A stretch of 58,440 nt of DNA from Prauserella cavernicola (lineage in GTDB: Bacteria; Actinomycetota; Actinomycetes; Mycobacteriales; Pseudonocardiaceae), in NCBI RefSeq assembly GCF_016595675.1, contig NZ_JAENJH010000010.1, positions 209,770 to 268,209 on the forward strand. Reading direction: 5' to 3'. Positions 29,210-37,979 of this stretch are shown in pieces. The position numbers and the translations under genes were made by a program. Numbering within the stretch: position 1 is the first letter of the stretch; each line of letters begins with the position of its first letter. The notes beneath the pieces were generated by a model. The model saw nothing but the letters and a program-made list of their open reading frames with translations. It made no database searches and was not told the DNA's origin.

Positions 29210-29650
29210 GTGCCGCTGACCCGTTACCGGTTTCGTTCCGCGTGGCTGCTCGGCGCACCCGCGCCGCGGGTGTTCGCCGAGCTCGTCGACCTGGCGAACT
29301 ACCCGGTGTGGTGGCCGGACGTGCGTTCGGTGAGCCGCGTCGACGAGCGCACGGCCGAGCTGGTGTGCAGGGCGAGCCTGCCGTTCGCGTTGCGGCTGCG
29401 GATGACCCGCGTCGAACAGGACGAGCGCGCGGGGCGGCTCGGCGTCGCGCTGACCGGTGACCTCGAGGGCTCGCTCACCGGGCACGTCCAGCCGTGCGCC
29501 GACGGCACGTGGCTCGAGATCGCGCAGCACGTCGTGGTGCGCAAGCGGTTGCTGCGCGTGCTCTCGCCCGTCGCGCACCCGGTGTTCCGGGTCAACCACG
29601 CGGCGATGATGCGGCGTGGGCTGCATGGCCTGCGCGCGCGGCTCGACTGA
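29210..29650 (+). CDS. SRPBCC-family (polyketide cyclase/START-like) protein
   Basis: 146-residue single SRPBCC domain (FRSAWLLGAPAPRVFAELVDLANYPVWWPDVRSV). The NYPVWWP element is the helix-grip family signature of the cyclase/dehydrase and ligand-binding branch. The start is a GTG at 29210, 24 bases after uvrA, so it may be co-transcribed. Ligand unknown. Unrelated in context to the four-domain SRPBCC protein at 17977-19839. Confidence 0.82.
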   Translation: MPLTRYRFRSAWLLGAPAPRVFAELVDLANYPVWWPDVRSVSRVDERTAELVCRASLPFALRLRMTRVEQDERAGRLGVALTGDLEGSLTGHVQPCADGTWLEIAQHVVVRKRLLRVLSPVAHPVFRVNHAAMMRRGLHGLRARLD

Positions 29651-29670
29651 ACCGTCCGGACAGAGAAAAC

Positions 29671-29708
29671 CGCCAGGTCCTGCCCGCGATCGCGAGCAGG
29701 ACCTGGCG
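29671..29708 (-). terminator. Strong intrinsic terminator for the dctA-type gene
   Basis: Exact 13-bp arms CGCCAGGTCCTGC (29671-29683) and GCAGGACCTGGCG (29696-29708) with a 12-base loop. Read on the minus strand the hairpin is followed by GGTTTTCTCTG, a T-tract, so it should terminate the transporter transcript and may also stop the convergent uvrA-SRPBCC transcript. Confidence 0.85.
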
Positions 29709-29784
29709 GTCGGTCGAACCCCAGTGTGCTGGAGTTCCTCGGGGCCGGCCGGGGGATGACGAGTACGCCGGCTCCGGAGCCGCG

Positions 29785-31143
29785 CTAGACGGTCGCCGGT
29801 TCCTTGGCGGGATCCGCCTCGGGTTTGTGATCGTCGACGAGGGTCGCTTCGTTGAACGGGTCCTCGCCGGAGAACACGCGGTGTGCCTGCTCCCGGTCGA
29901 ACTCCTTGGTCCACGATCCGATGAGCACCGTGGCCACCGCGTTGCCCGCGAAGTTGGTCAGGGCGCGGGCCTCGGACATGAACCGGTCGATGCCGAGGAT
30001 GAACCCGACGCCGTCGACCAGCTCGGGCCGGTGCGACTGCAGGCCACCGGCCAGGGTCGCGATGCCGGCGCCGCTGACACCCGCCGCGCCCTTCGACGCG
30101 ATGACCATGAACACCAGCAGCGAGATCTGCTCGCCGATGCCCAGCGGGCTGCCCTGGGCCGTGGCGATGAACAGCGTCGCCATGGTCAGGTAGATCGCGG
30201 TGCCGTCGAGGTTGAACGAGTACCCCGTCGGCACGGTGATGCCGACCACCGGCTTGCTGACCCCGAGGTGCTCCATCTTCGCGATGAGCCTCGGCAGTGC
30301 CGACTCCGACGACGAGGTGGACACGATCAGCAGGAACTCGCGGCCGAGGTAGCCCAGCAGCCTGAACACGTTGATCCGCGCACCGAACCACAGCACCGAG
30401 CCCAGCACGCCGAACACGAACAGCAGGCAGGTGACGTAGAAGCCGATCATGATGACCGCGAGGCTGCGCAGCGCGCCCCAGCCGGTCTCGCCGACCACGG
30501 CGGCGATCGCGCCGAACGCGCCGACCGGCGCGGCCCACATGATCATCGCCAGGATGCGGAACACGAGCCGCTGGATGTGCTCGATTCCGCGCAGGACCGG
30601 CTCGCCGGCGCGGCCCATCTTCTGCAGCGCGAACCCGGCGAGCAGCGCGACGAGCAGCGTCTGTAGCACCGAGCCGTCGGTGAAGGCCGACACCATGCTC
30701 TCGGGGATGATCCCGAGCAGGAAGTCGACGGTGCTCTCGCTGCCCTCGGAGGCCTGGTCGCGGACTGTCGCCGCGGCCTCGGGGTCGAGCTGCATGCCCT
30801 CGCCCGGGTGCAGGATGTTGCCCACCACGAGGCCGATTCCCAGCGCGAACGTGGACATCACAAGGAAGTAGGACACGGCCAGCAGGCCGACCTTGCCGAC
30901 CTTCGCGGCCTTGGTCACGGAGCCGATGCCGAGCACGATCGTGCAGAAGATGATCGGGCTGATCATCATCTTGATGAGGTCCACGAAGCCGCTGCCGAGC
31001 GGCTTGAGTTCCTTGGCGAAGTCGGGAACGGCGAACCCGACGATGATACCGAGCACCACAGCGGCGATCACCGCGATGTAGAGGTAGTGCATGCGGTCGC
31101 GACGCTTCGGCGCCTGGCCTGCCGTTGTCGACGGTTCAGGCAA
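29785..31143 (-). CDS. dctA: DctA-type C4-dicarboxylate/cation symporter (DAACS family)
   Basis: 452 residues of the glutamate/dicarboxylate symporter family, with hairpin motifs TSSSESALPRL and the NLDGTAIYLTMATLFIA helix, plus PLGSGFVDLIKMMISPIIFCTIV. The putative start is a TTG at 31143 with a very good RBS (GAGGAGG five bases upstream); an ATG 17 codons further in is the alternative. It is divergent from a CitA/DcuS-like two-component system, the usual control arrangement for C4-dicarboxylate uptake. Confidence 0.92.
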   Translation of the reverse strand: MPEPSTTAGQAPKRRDRMHYLYIAVIAAVVLGIIVGFAVPDFAKELKPLGSGFVDLIKMMISPIIFCTIVLGIGSVTKAAKVGKVGLLAVSYFLVMSTFALGIGLVVGNILHPGEGMQLDPEAAATVRDQASEGSESTVDFLLGIIPESMVSAFTDGSVLQTLLVALLAGFALQKMGRAGEPVLRGIEHIQRLVFRILAMIMWAAPVGAFGAIAAVVGETGWGALRSLAVIMIGFYVTCLLFVFGVLGSVLWFGARINVFRLLGYLGREFLLIVSTSSSESALPRLIAKMEHLGVSKPVVGITVPTGYSFNLDGTAIYLTMATLFIATAQGSPLGIGEQISLLVFMVIASKGAAGVSGAGIATLAGGLQSHRPELVDGVGFILGIDRFMSEARALTNFAGNAVATVLIGSWTKEFDREQAHRVFSGEDPFNEATLVDDHKPEADPAKEPATV

Positions 31144-31244
31144 CGTTGCCTCCTCGGGTCAAATTTCGTCAGGACGACTATCGGCACCGGCCGGGTGAGG
31201 GTCACGGTTGTGTTCATTTCGTTCGCCGGTGGCTGTGATGTCAT

Positions 31245-32858
31245 GTGCGCGTGCGTCTGCGTTCGACCGACCCGTCCCGCCGTGGCTGGAGCCTCGCCCG
31301 CCAGCTGCTCCTGCTGCAGGTGGTGCTGGTGAGCCTGCTGGTGGGCGGCGGTGCCCTGCTCGCCTATCTGGACGCGGCGCAGGCCACCGACGAGAAGGCG
31401 ACCGACGAGGTCGTGTCGGTGGCGGCGACGCTGGCCGACTCTCCGGGCGTCCGCGATGCGCTGACCTCGCCTGATCCGAGCGCCGAGCTACAGCCCTTCA
31501 CCGAGCAGGTCAGGGCGGACACGGGCGTCGACTTCATCACGATCATGAACAGGGCGGGGATCCGCTACACCCACCCGAATCCGGAGCTGATCGGCAAGCG
31601 GTTCATCGGCAACACCGCGCCCGCGCTGCGGGGAGAGGTGTTCACCGAGACCTACACGGGCACGCTGGGACCCTCGGTCCGTGCGGTACTGCCCGTGTTC
31701 GGCACCGACCGCAAGGTGCTCGGACTGGTGTCGGTGGGCATCACCGTGGACGCCATCTCGGCCGAGCTGAGCCAGCGACTGCCGCCCGTGCTGGCCGTGG
31801 CAGGCGGTGTGCTCGTGGTCGGCATGGCGGGCAGCTACCTGGTGAGCGCGCGCCTGCGCAGGCAGACGCGCGGGTTCGCGCCTGCGGAGCTCAGCGGCAT
31901 GTTCGAGTACTACGAGGCGATCCTGCACTCGGTGCGCGAGGGGCTCGTGCTCGTCGGCAGGGACGGCAGGGTCGTGCTGTGCAACGACGCCGCGCGCGAG
32001 CTGCTCGCCCTGCCCGACGACATCCGGGGCAGGGCGGTGGGCCAGCTCGGCCTCGCGCCTGAGCTCGTGTCCACCTTCGTCTCCACAGAGCCCGCGAGCG
32101 ACGAGCTGCACGTGACCGAGACGCGGGTGCTGCTGGTCAACACCGTGCCCGTGCGCTCGCGCGACCGCGCGATGGGCACCGTCGTGACCCTGCGCGACCA
32201 CACCGAACTGCAGAGTCTCACCGGCGAGCTCGACACCGTGCGCGGTTTCGCGGAGTCGCTGCGCTCGCAGGCGCACGAGTCGGCCAACCGCCTGCACGCC
32301 GTGGTGTCGCTGGTGGAGCTGGGCCGCGTGGAGCAGGCGGTCGAGTTCGCCACGGCGGAGCTCGAGACGGCGCAGCAGCTCACCGACCGGGTGGTGGGCG
32401 CGGTCGCGGAGCCCGTGCTCGCGGCGCTGCTGCTGGGCAAGTCCAGCGAGGCCAGCGAGCGCGGCGTCGAGCTGGTGCTCACCGAGGACACGGCGATGGA
32501 CGACACCACGCCGCACATCGACTCGCGCGACCTGGTGACCATCGTCGGCAACCTGATCGACAACGCGGTGGACGCGGCGATCGAGGAGGCGGCGGAGCGC
32601 GCGCCCCGCATCACGGTCACCGTGCGGACCGACGACGGCGAACTGCTGATGCGCGTGGCCGACACCGGGCCGGGCATCGCCGACGCCGACGCGACGGACA
32701 TCTTCCGCAGGGGCTGGTCGACCAAACCCGGCGGGGGAGCCGAGGGCAGGGGCCTCGGACTCGCGCTGGTGGGGCAGGCCGTGCGCAGGCACGGCGGCAC
32801 CGTGAATGTCGTCAACGATCCCGGCGCCGTGTTCACCGTGCGGATCCCGCTCCGGTGA
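31245..32858 (+). CDS. CitA/DcuS-family sensor histidine kinase
   Basis: 537 residues. Membrane segments near 18-45 and 178-200 flank a periplasmic PAS-like (PASC) sensor domain with RYTHPNPELIGKRF. A cytosolic PAS (~225-330) follows, then a short DHp helix with the phospho-accepting His in RSQAHESANRLH, and a HATPase domain with NLIDNAVDA, DTGPGI and GRGLGLAL. The GTG at 31245 starts it. This is the citrate/C4-dicarboxylate-sensing kinase class. It pairs with the response regulator downstream and probably controls the divergent dctA. Confidence 0.9.
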   Translation: MRVRLRSTDPSRRGWSLARQLLLLQVVLVSLLVGGGALLAYLDAAQATDEKATDEVVSVAATLADSPGVRDALTSPDPSAELQPFTEQVRADTGVDFITIMNRAGIRYTHPNPELIGKRFIGNTAPALRGEVFTETYTGTLGPSVRAVLPVFGTDRKVLGLVSVGITVDAISAELSQRLPPVLAVAGGVLVVGMAGSYLVSARLRRQTRGFAPAELSGMFEYYEAILHSVREGLVLVGRDGRVVLCNDAARELLALPDDIRGRAVGQLGLAPELVSTFVSTEPASDELHVTETRVLLVNTVPVRSRDRAMGTVVTLRDHTELQSLTGELDTVRGFAESLRSQAHESANRLHAVVSLVELGRVEQAVEFATAELETAQQLTDRVVGAVAEPVLAALLLGKSSEASERGVELVLTEDTAMDDTTPHIDSRDLVTIVGNLIDNAVDAAIEEAAERAPRITVTVRTDDGELLMRVADTGPGIADADATDIFRRGWSTKPGGGAEGRGLGLALVGQAVRRHGGTVNVVNDPGAVFTVRIPLR

Positions 32859-32895
32859 GCTGCTGTTACGGTTCCGCGAGAAGGGACGTCACCCG

Positions 32896-33570
32896 ATGAT
32901 CAACGTGCTCGTGGTGGAGGACGACCCGGTCGCGGCCGACGCACATCGGCAGTATGTCGAGCGCGTGGCCGGTTTCACCGTCGCCGGGGTGGTGCACGCC
33001 GGCAACGAGGCGGTGCGGTTCTGCGGACGGCATCGCGTCGACCTCGTGCTCCTCGACTTCTACCTGCCCGACACCCACGGCCTCGCCGTGTGCCAGGCCC
33101 TGCGCGCCGCGGGCACGCCGGTGGATGTGATCGCCGTGACCTCGGCGCGCGACCTCGCGGTGGTGCGGGCCGCGGTGTCGGCCGGGGTGGTGCAGTACCT
33201 GCTCAAGCCGTTCACGTTCGCGTCGCTGCGGGACAAGCTGGAGCGCTACGCCATGTTCCGCGAGCACATTGCCAAACCGGGCGAGGTCAGCGGACAGGCC
33301 GATGTGGACCGGATGCTCGCGACCCTGCGCACGCCCGACCACGGCGCGTTGCCGAAGGGCATGAGCGGGGCGACTCTCGACGCGATCAGCGCGGTGCTCG
33401 TCGAGGCCGCCGACGGGCTGTCGGCGGCGGCCGTCGCCACGTCCACGGGCGTCTCGCGCGTCACCGCGCGCCGTTACCTCGAGTACCTCGCCGACAACGG
33501 GCTCGCCGAGCGCAGGCCGCACTACGGCAGCGTGGGCCGTCCCGAGGTCAGGTACTCGCCGCTGTCGTGA
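32896..33570 (+). CDS. CitB/DcuR-family response regulator
   Basis: 224 residues from the ATG at 32896 (RBS AGAAGGGA). The receiver domain has acidic residues in VVEDDP, phospho-acceptor D54 (LLDFYLPD) and K104 (LLKPF). The C-terminal output domain has a helix-turn-helix (LSAAAVATSTGVSRVTARRYLEYL) of the CitB/DcuR type. It lies 37 bases behind its kinase and likely activates the dctA-type transporter gene at 29785-31143. Confidence 0.92.
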   Translation: MINVLVVEDDPVAADAHRQYVERVAGFTVAGVVHAGNEAVRFCGRHRVDLVLLDFYLPDTHGLAVCQALRAAGTPVDVIAVTSARDLAVVRAAVSAGVVQYLLKPFTFASLRDKLERYAMFREHIAKPGEVSGQADVDRMLATLRTPDHGALPKGMSGATLDAISAVLVEAADGLSAAAVATSTGVSRVTARRYLEYLADNGLAERRPHYGSVGRPEVRYSPLS

Positions 33571-33574
33571 CGCG

Positions 33575-34981
33575 TCACGACACGAACACCATCAGCAGCG
33601 CGGCCATGCCGAAGCCGACCAGCGACAGGATCGTCTCCAGCACTGTCCACGTCTTGAACGTGTCCTGCACCGAGATCCCGAAGTAGCGGGAGACGATCCA
33701 GAACCCGCCGTCGTTGACGTGCGAGGCGATGATCGAGCCCGCCGCGATGGCGACCACGAGCAGTGCCAGCTGGGGCTGGGAGTAGCCGAGCTGGGCCACG
33801 GTCGGCGCCACGATGCCGCTGGTGGTCACGATCGCGACCGTCGCCGAGCCCTGCGCGATGCGCATGCCGCAGCTGATCACGTAGGCGGCGAGGATCACGG
33901 GCAGGCCGGCCGAGTCGAGCGAGTTCGCCACGGCGTCCCCGATGCCGGTCTCCGCGAGCACGGTGCCGAAGAACGCGCCCGCGCCCACCACGAGCAGGAT
34001 CATCGCCACCGGCCGCAGCGCCGTGCTCGACAGCTCGCTGAGATCCTTCGCCGTCATGCCGCGCCGGGTGCCGAGCAGCCAGAACGCGAGCAGCACCGTG
34101 ATCGTCAGTGCCACGGCGGGCGTGCCGACGAACGTCGCCACACCGGTCAGCGTCGAGCCCGAGGGCAGCCAGATGCTGCCGAACGTGCCGAGCAGGATCA
34201 GCACCAGCGGTACCGCGATGATCGACGAGACCAGCCCCAGCGAGGGCGCGCCGGTGGCGGCGCCGGGGCCTTCCTGTTTGGACGCGGCCAGCATCTCCTC
34301 GGGCACGGGCACGTCGATGCGCTTGCCGATCCACGACGAGAACAGCACGCCGCCGATGAACCACGCCGGCAGCGACGCGAAGGCGCCCATGAGGATGACC
34401 CAGCCGAGGTCGACGCCCAGCAGCCCCGCCGCGGCGACCGGGCCCGGGTGCGGCGGCAGGAACGCGTGCGTCACCGACAGCCCGGCCAGCAACGGCATGC
34501 AGTACAGCAGGATCGACTTGCCGCCCTGCTTCGCCGCCACGTAGACCAGCGGCGCCAGGACGAAGATGCCGATGTCGAAGAACACGGGCACGCCGAAGAT
34601 GAGCCCGGCGATGCCCATCGCGAGCGGAGCCCGTTTCTCGCCGAAGGCCCGCAGCAGTGCCGAGGTGAGCACCTGCGCGCCGCCGGACTTCTCCAGCACC
34701 GCGCCGAGCATCGTGCCGAGCCCGATGATGGCCGCGATGTGCCCGAGCACGCCGCCGAACCCGGACTCCAGCAGCGAGTCCGACGCGCTCTGCGCCGACC
34801 CGACGAGGGAGCCCACCGGCACGCCCGCGGCCAGCGCGGTCAGCAGGCCCACCACGATGAGCGCGATGAACGGCTCCAGCTTCGCGCGGATGATCAGCAG
34901 CAACAGCACCGCGATCGACACCCCGGCCAGCGTCAGCAGCCCGGCCGTCGACTCCTGGAGCCAGGTCACGAATCCCGTCAC
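33575..34981 (-). CDS. GntP-family gluconate/organic-acid:H+ symporter
   Basis: 468 residues, about 12 membrane segments. Family features are FGGVLGHIAAIIGLGTMLGAVLE, GVPVFFDIGIFVLAPLV, THAFLPPHPGPVAAA and SHVNDGGFWIVSRYF. GntP members carry gluconate, related sugar acids or, in DsdX, D-serine. The start is a GTG at 34981 overlapping the deacylase stop by four bases, so the two genes are translationally coupled. In this locus a D-amino acid or N-acyl derivative is a plausible substrate; the linked sugar-acid kinase keeps gluconate possible. Confidence 0.9.
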   Translation of the reverse strand: MTGFVTWLQESTAGLLTLAGVSIAVLLLLIIRAKLEPFIALIVVGLLTALAAGVPVGSLVGSAQSASDSLLESGFGGVLGHIAAIIGLGTMLGAVLEKSGGAQVLTSALLRAFGEKRAPLAMGIAGLIFGVPVFFDIGIFVLAPLVYVAAKQGGKSILLYCMPLLAGLSVTHAFLPPHPGPVAAAGLLGVDLGWVILMGAFASLPAWFIGGVLFSSWIGKRIDVPVPEEMLAASKQEGPGAATGAPSLGLVSSIIAVPLVLILLGTFGSIWLPSGSTLTGVATFVGTPAVALTITVLLAFWLLGTRRGMTAKDLSELSSTALRPVAMILLVVGAGAFFGTVLAETGIGDAVANSLDSAGLPVILAAYVISCGMRIAQGSATVAIVTTSGIVAPTVAQLGYSQPQLALLVVAIAAGSIIASHVNDGGFWIVSRYFGISVQDTFKTWTVLETILSLVGFGMAALLMVFVS

Positions 34982-36573
34982 GCGGTCCTCCCTGGGCAGC
35001 GCAGAGAGCCACCGGCGAGGGCTCCGGTGGGCCTGCCGTCGTCGATCGCGGCGACGCCGTTGACGAACACGTACGGAATGCCCTCGGCCTGCTGTCTCGG
35101 CTGGTCGAACGTCGCCGTGTCGGCGACGGTCCCGGGATCGAACAGCACCAGGTCGGCGGCGTAGCCCTCCCTGACCAGCCCGCGGTCGGGCAGCCGCAGC
35201 CTGCGGGCGGCCCTGCCGGTGAGGTGCGCGACGCACTCGGCGAGCGAGAGCACACCGAGCTCGCGCACGTAGTGGCCGAGGTAGCGCGGGAACGTGCCCC
35301 ACGCCCTCGGGTGCGGACGATCGCCGACCAGCAGCCCGTCGCTGCCTCCGGTGTGCGTGCGGTGCAGCATGATCGCGCGCACGTTCTCCTCGTGGCCCAC
35401 GTGCATCAGGCACGACGTGCCGAGCCGTTCGGCCAGCAGCACGTCGAAGTAGAGCTCGCTGGGTGGCCTGCCCTGTGCGGTGGCCGAGTCGGCGACGCTG
35501 TGGCCGACGAGGTGCGCGTTGGCCGGGTCGCGGACGCCGTTGATCTCGATGGCGGCCCAGTCGATCGGCACCCCGTGCGCGCCGTCGGAACCGGTCTCCT
35601 CGATCTCGGCGCGGATCCGCTCGCGAGTGTCCGGATCGGACAGTCGAGCGAGCGTGGCGTCCAGTCCGCCCTCGGCGGCCCAGCTCGGCAGCAGTGCGGA
35701 CAGATACGTCGCGCCGGGCAGGTACGGGTAGGTGTCGAGCGTGATGTCGCAGCCGTCGGCGAGCGCGTCGTCGAGCAGTGCCAGTAGCTCCGGCGCCCTG
35801 CCCTTGTTGACGGAGAAGTTCATCGTCGCGTGCGCCAGGTGCAGCGGGCAGCCCGAGCGCCGGGACACCTCGACCATCTCGCCGAACGCCTCCAGCGCGC
35901 CCGCGCCGTAGCTGCGGTGGTGCGGGCTGTAGTACCCGCCGTGCTCGCCCGCCACCGTGCACAACGCCACGAGCTCGTCGGTGCTCGCGTACATGCCCGG
36001 CGTGTAGGTGAGCCCCGACGACAGGCCGAACGCGCCGTGGCCCATGCTCTCGGCGACGAGCCGCCGCATGGTGTCCAGTTCGGACTCGGTGGCGGGCCGG
36101 TCGGCGAACCCGACCGCGAGCATCCGCACCGAGCCCTGCGGGATGAGGTACGCGGCGTTCACGGCGATGCCCTCGTCGAGCCGGTCGAGGTACTCGCCCA
36201 CGGAGCGCCAGTTCCAGTCGAACCCGGGTGGGTCGTCGTTCCAGCCGGCCAGCTGGGCGCGCAGTGCCGCCAGCGTCGTGTCGTCGACGGGCGCGTAGGA
36301 GAGCCCGTCCTGGCCCAGCACCTCCGTGGTGACGCCCTGCGAGACCTTCGCGAGGTGGTCCGGCTCGGCGAGCACCTGGATGTCGGAGTGCGCGTGCATG
36401 TCGATGAACCCCGGTGCCAGCACCAGCCCGGTGCCGTCGATGACGCGCGTCGCGGTGAGCGAGCCCGGCTCGCCGAGCGCGGCGATGCGCCCCTCGCCGA
36501 TGCTCACATCGCCCTCGTACGGCTCGCCACCAGTGCCGTCGGCGATCAGTGCGCCGCGCAGGACCGTGTCCAT
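34978..36573 (-). CDS. N-acyl-D-amino-acid deacylase family amidohydrolase
   Basis: 531 residues, normal for D-aminoacylases. The amidohydrolase fold shows HxH in DMHAHSD, His in YSPHHRSYG and LHLAHATMNFS, and Asp in GGSDGLLVGDRPHP. The loop that in classical D-aminoacylases reads V-V-G-N-C-G, with a Cys metal ligand, here reads V-L-G-Q-D-G, so that Cys is absent. The family releases D-amino acids from N-acyl-D-amino acids. It follows the PLP enzyme by nine bases and overlaps the permease gene, so uptake, deacylation and breakdown are coupled. Confidence 0.88.
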   Translation of the reverse strand: MDTVLRGALIADGTGGEPYEGDVSIGEGRIAALGEPGSLTATRVIDGTGLVLAPGFIDMHAHSDIQVLAEPDHLAKVSQGVTTEVLGQDGLSYAPVDDTTLAALRAQLAGWNDDPPGFDWNWRSVGEYLDRLDEGIAVNAAYLIPQGSVRMLAVGFADRPATESELDTMRRLVAESMGHGAFGLSSGLTYTPGMYASTDELVALCTVAGEHGGYYSPHHRSYGAGALEAFGEMVEVSRRSGCPLHLAHATMNFSVNKGRAPELLALLDDALADGCDITLDTYPYLPGATYLSALLPSWAAEGGLDATLARLSDPDTRERIRAEIEETGSDGAHGVPIDWAAIEINGVRDPANAHLVGHSVADSATAQGRPPSELYFDVLLAERLGTSCLMHVGHEENVRAIMLHRTHTGGSDGLLVGDRPHPRAWGTFPRYLGHYVRELGVLSLAECVAHLTGRAARRLRLPDRGLVREGYAADLVLFDPGTVADTATFDQPRQQAEGIPYVFVNGVAAIDDGRPTGALAGGSLRCPGRTA

Positions 36574-36582
36574 CTCGGCCTC

Positions 36583-37893
36583 CTAGAAGTAGGTGCGAAC
36601 CAGATCCACGATGGTGTCGCCGTCCTCGCCGACGACGGGCACGACCGGCCACTTGTCGAACACCGTGCAGGGATGGGAGAGCCCGAGCCCCACCCAGTCG
36701 CCGACCTCCAGCGCGGAGCCGGGCGGCAGCGCCACGAACGCGTGCTGGTCGTTGAGCTTGGTGACGGTGTGGCCGGTCAGTTCGCGCACCGGCCCGCCGA
36801 GGGGCCGGTGCAGCTGCGGCTCCGGCATGCCCTCGTCGAAGGACGCGTCGCGCTTGCCGAGGGTGAGCAGCGCGGTGCCCGGCTCCGGCCGCGACGTCAC
36901 CTGCGCCCACGCGCGCAGCGCGGGCTTCAGCGGCGTGCCCTCCACCCGCGGCGTCGCCCCGAGCGGGGACTTCGCGCGGTAGATGCCGTCGTCGTGGGTC
37001 AGGTAGGCGCCGCTGCGCAGGACCGGCAGCACGCTGAGGCCGGCGGGCCACCCGCTGGTGAGGCCCTGGGCGACGAGATCGAAGTAGGCGCTGCCGCCCG
37101 CGGTGGCGATCAGCGGCTCGTCCTCGGCGCAGAAGCCGCCCTCGGCCAGCGCGATCGTGAGCGCCCGCAGCTCGTTCACGTAGGACGTGATGCGGGCCAG
37201 TGCCTCAGGGCCGGTGTCGTGGGCGAGCGCGCCCTCGTACCCGCCCGCGCCGCGCAGCCGCAGAGCCGGGCTGTCGCGCACGGCGGCGGCGACGGCGAGC
37301 GCTGTCCCGCGGTCGCGCACACCGGTGCGCCCGCCGCTCGCGCCCAGCTCGACCAGCACGTCGACGGGCCGGGACGCACCTGCCAGCGCTTCGGCCATCA
37401 GCTCGACCCCGCGCACGGAGTCGGCCCAGCAGCAGAACTCGAACCCCGGGTCGCGGTCCAGCTCGGCGGCGAGCCAGCGCAGGGCGACGGGGTCGACGAG
37501 CTGGTTGGCCAGCAGCACGCGCGAGACGCCGAACGCGCGGTACACGCGCAGCTGGCTGGCGTTGGCGGCGGTGATGCCCCACGCACCGTGCTCGAGCTGC
37601 TTCGCGAACAGCTGCGGCGCCATCGTGGTCTTGCCGTGCGGGGCGAGTGCCACGCCGTGCTCGGCGCACCAGCCGGCCATCGCCCGCAGGTTGTGTTCCA
37701 GTGCGGGCCCGTCGAGCACCACGATCGGCCCGACGAAGCCGTCGGAGAAGAGCCTGGCCCCGCTCGCCGCCGCCTCGGCGAGCGGAAGGCCTTCCCAGTT
37801 CGAGGGCAGGGCCTTGAACCGCCAGCCGAGCCGCTCGTCGCCGAGGGCGCGCAGGGCGTCGGTGTCCAGCGTCGCGGGAGTGCGTTGCATCAT
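36583..37893 (-). CDS. D-serine dehydratase / D-threonine aldolase-like PLP enzyme (fold type III)
   Basis: 436 residues. The N-terminal alanine-racemase-like barrel carries the PLP Lys in APHGKTTMAP, and TAANASQLRVYRAFGV follows. The C-terminal domain ends with the His-x-Cys metal motif in LSHPCTVFD seen in eukaryotic-type D-serine dehydratase and D-threonine aldolase. It should convert D-serine or D-threonine to a keto acid plus ammonia, or to an aldehyde plus glycine. The start is uncertain: ATG at 37893 (used here) or 37920. The latter would lie just after a TTGACC...TACACC promoter-like pair on this strand and give a leaderless message. First gene of the minus-strand operon. Confidence 0.85.
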   Translation of the reverse strand: MMQRTPATLDTDALRALGDERLGWRFKALPSNWEGLPLAEAAASGARLFSDGFVGPIVVLDGPALEHNLRAMAGWCAEHGVALAPHGKTTMAPQLFAKQLEHGAWGITAANASQLRVYRAFGVSRVLLANQLVDPVALRWLAAELDRDPGFEFCCWADSVRGVELMAEALAGASRPVDVLVELGASGGRTGVRDRGTALAVAAAVRDSPALRLRGAGGYEGALAHDTGPEALARITSYVNELRALTIALAEGGFCAEDEPLIATAGGSAYFDLVAQGLTSGWPAGLSVLPVLRSGAYLTHDDGIYRAKSPLGATPRVEGTPLKPALRAWAQVTSRPEPGTALLTLGKRDASFDEGMPEPQLHRPLGGPVRELTGHTVTKLNDQHAFVALPPGSALEVGDWVGLGLSHPCTVFDKWPVVPVVGEDGDTIVDLVRTYF

Positions 37894-37920
37894 GTGCAAC
37901 GCTGATTGCGTAGAACGCAT
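37882..37920. promoter_or_regulatory. Candidate IclR-type operators in the divergent control region
   Basis: Two palindromes lie close together: GCGTTGCA (37882-37889) and TGCAACGC (37895-37902) around five bases, and TGCGT/ACGCA arms around three bases just beside it (about 37907-37919). They cover the 5' end of the PLP-enzyme gene and sit just upstream of a TAGCAT -10-like element facing the kinase gene. The regulator encoded at 38945 is the natural candidate to bind here. Confidence 0.6.
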
Positions 37921-37979
37921 TCGAAAGGTGTAGCATCGCGCTCGCAGCAAGGTCAACGCTTGAATTCGGAGGGCAACAC

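Noticed and set aside
35830-37905. Plus-strand frame of about 690 codons opposite the deacylase and PLP-enzyme genes
   Set aside because: Antisense to two well-supported genes with clear catalytic motifs; composition typical of a shadow frame.
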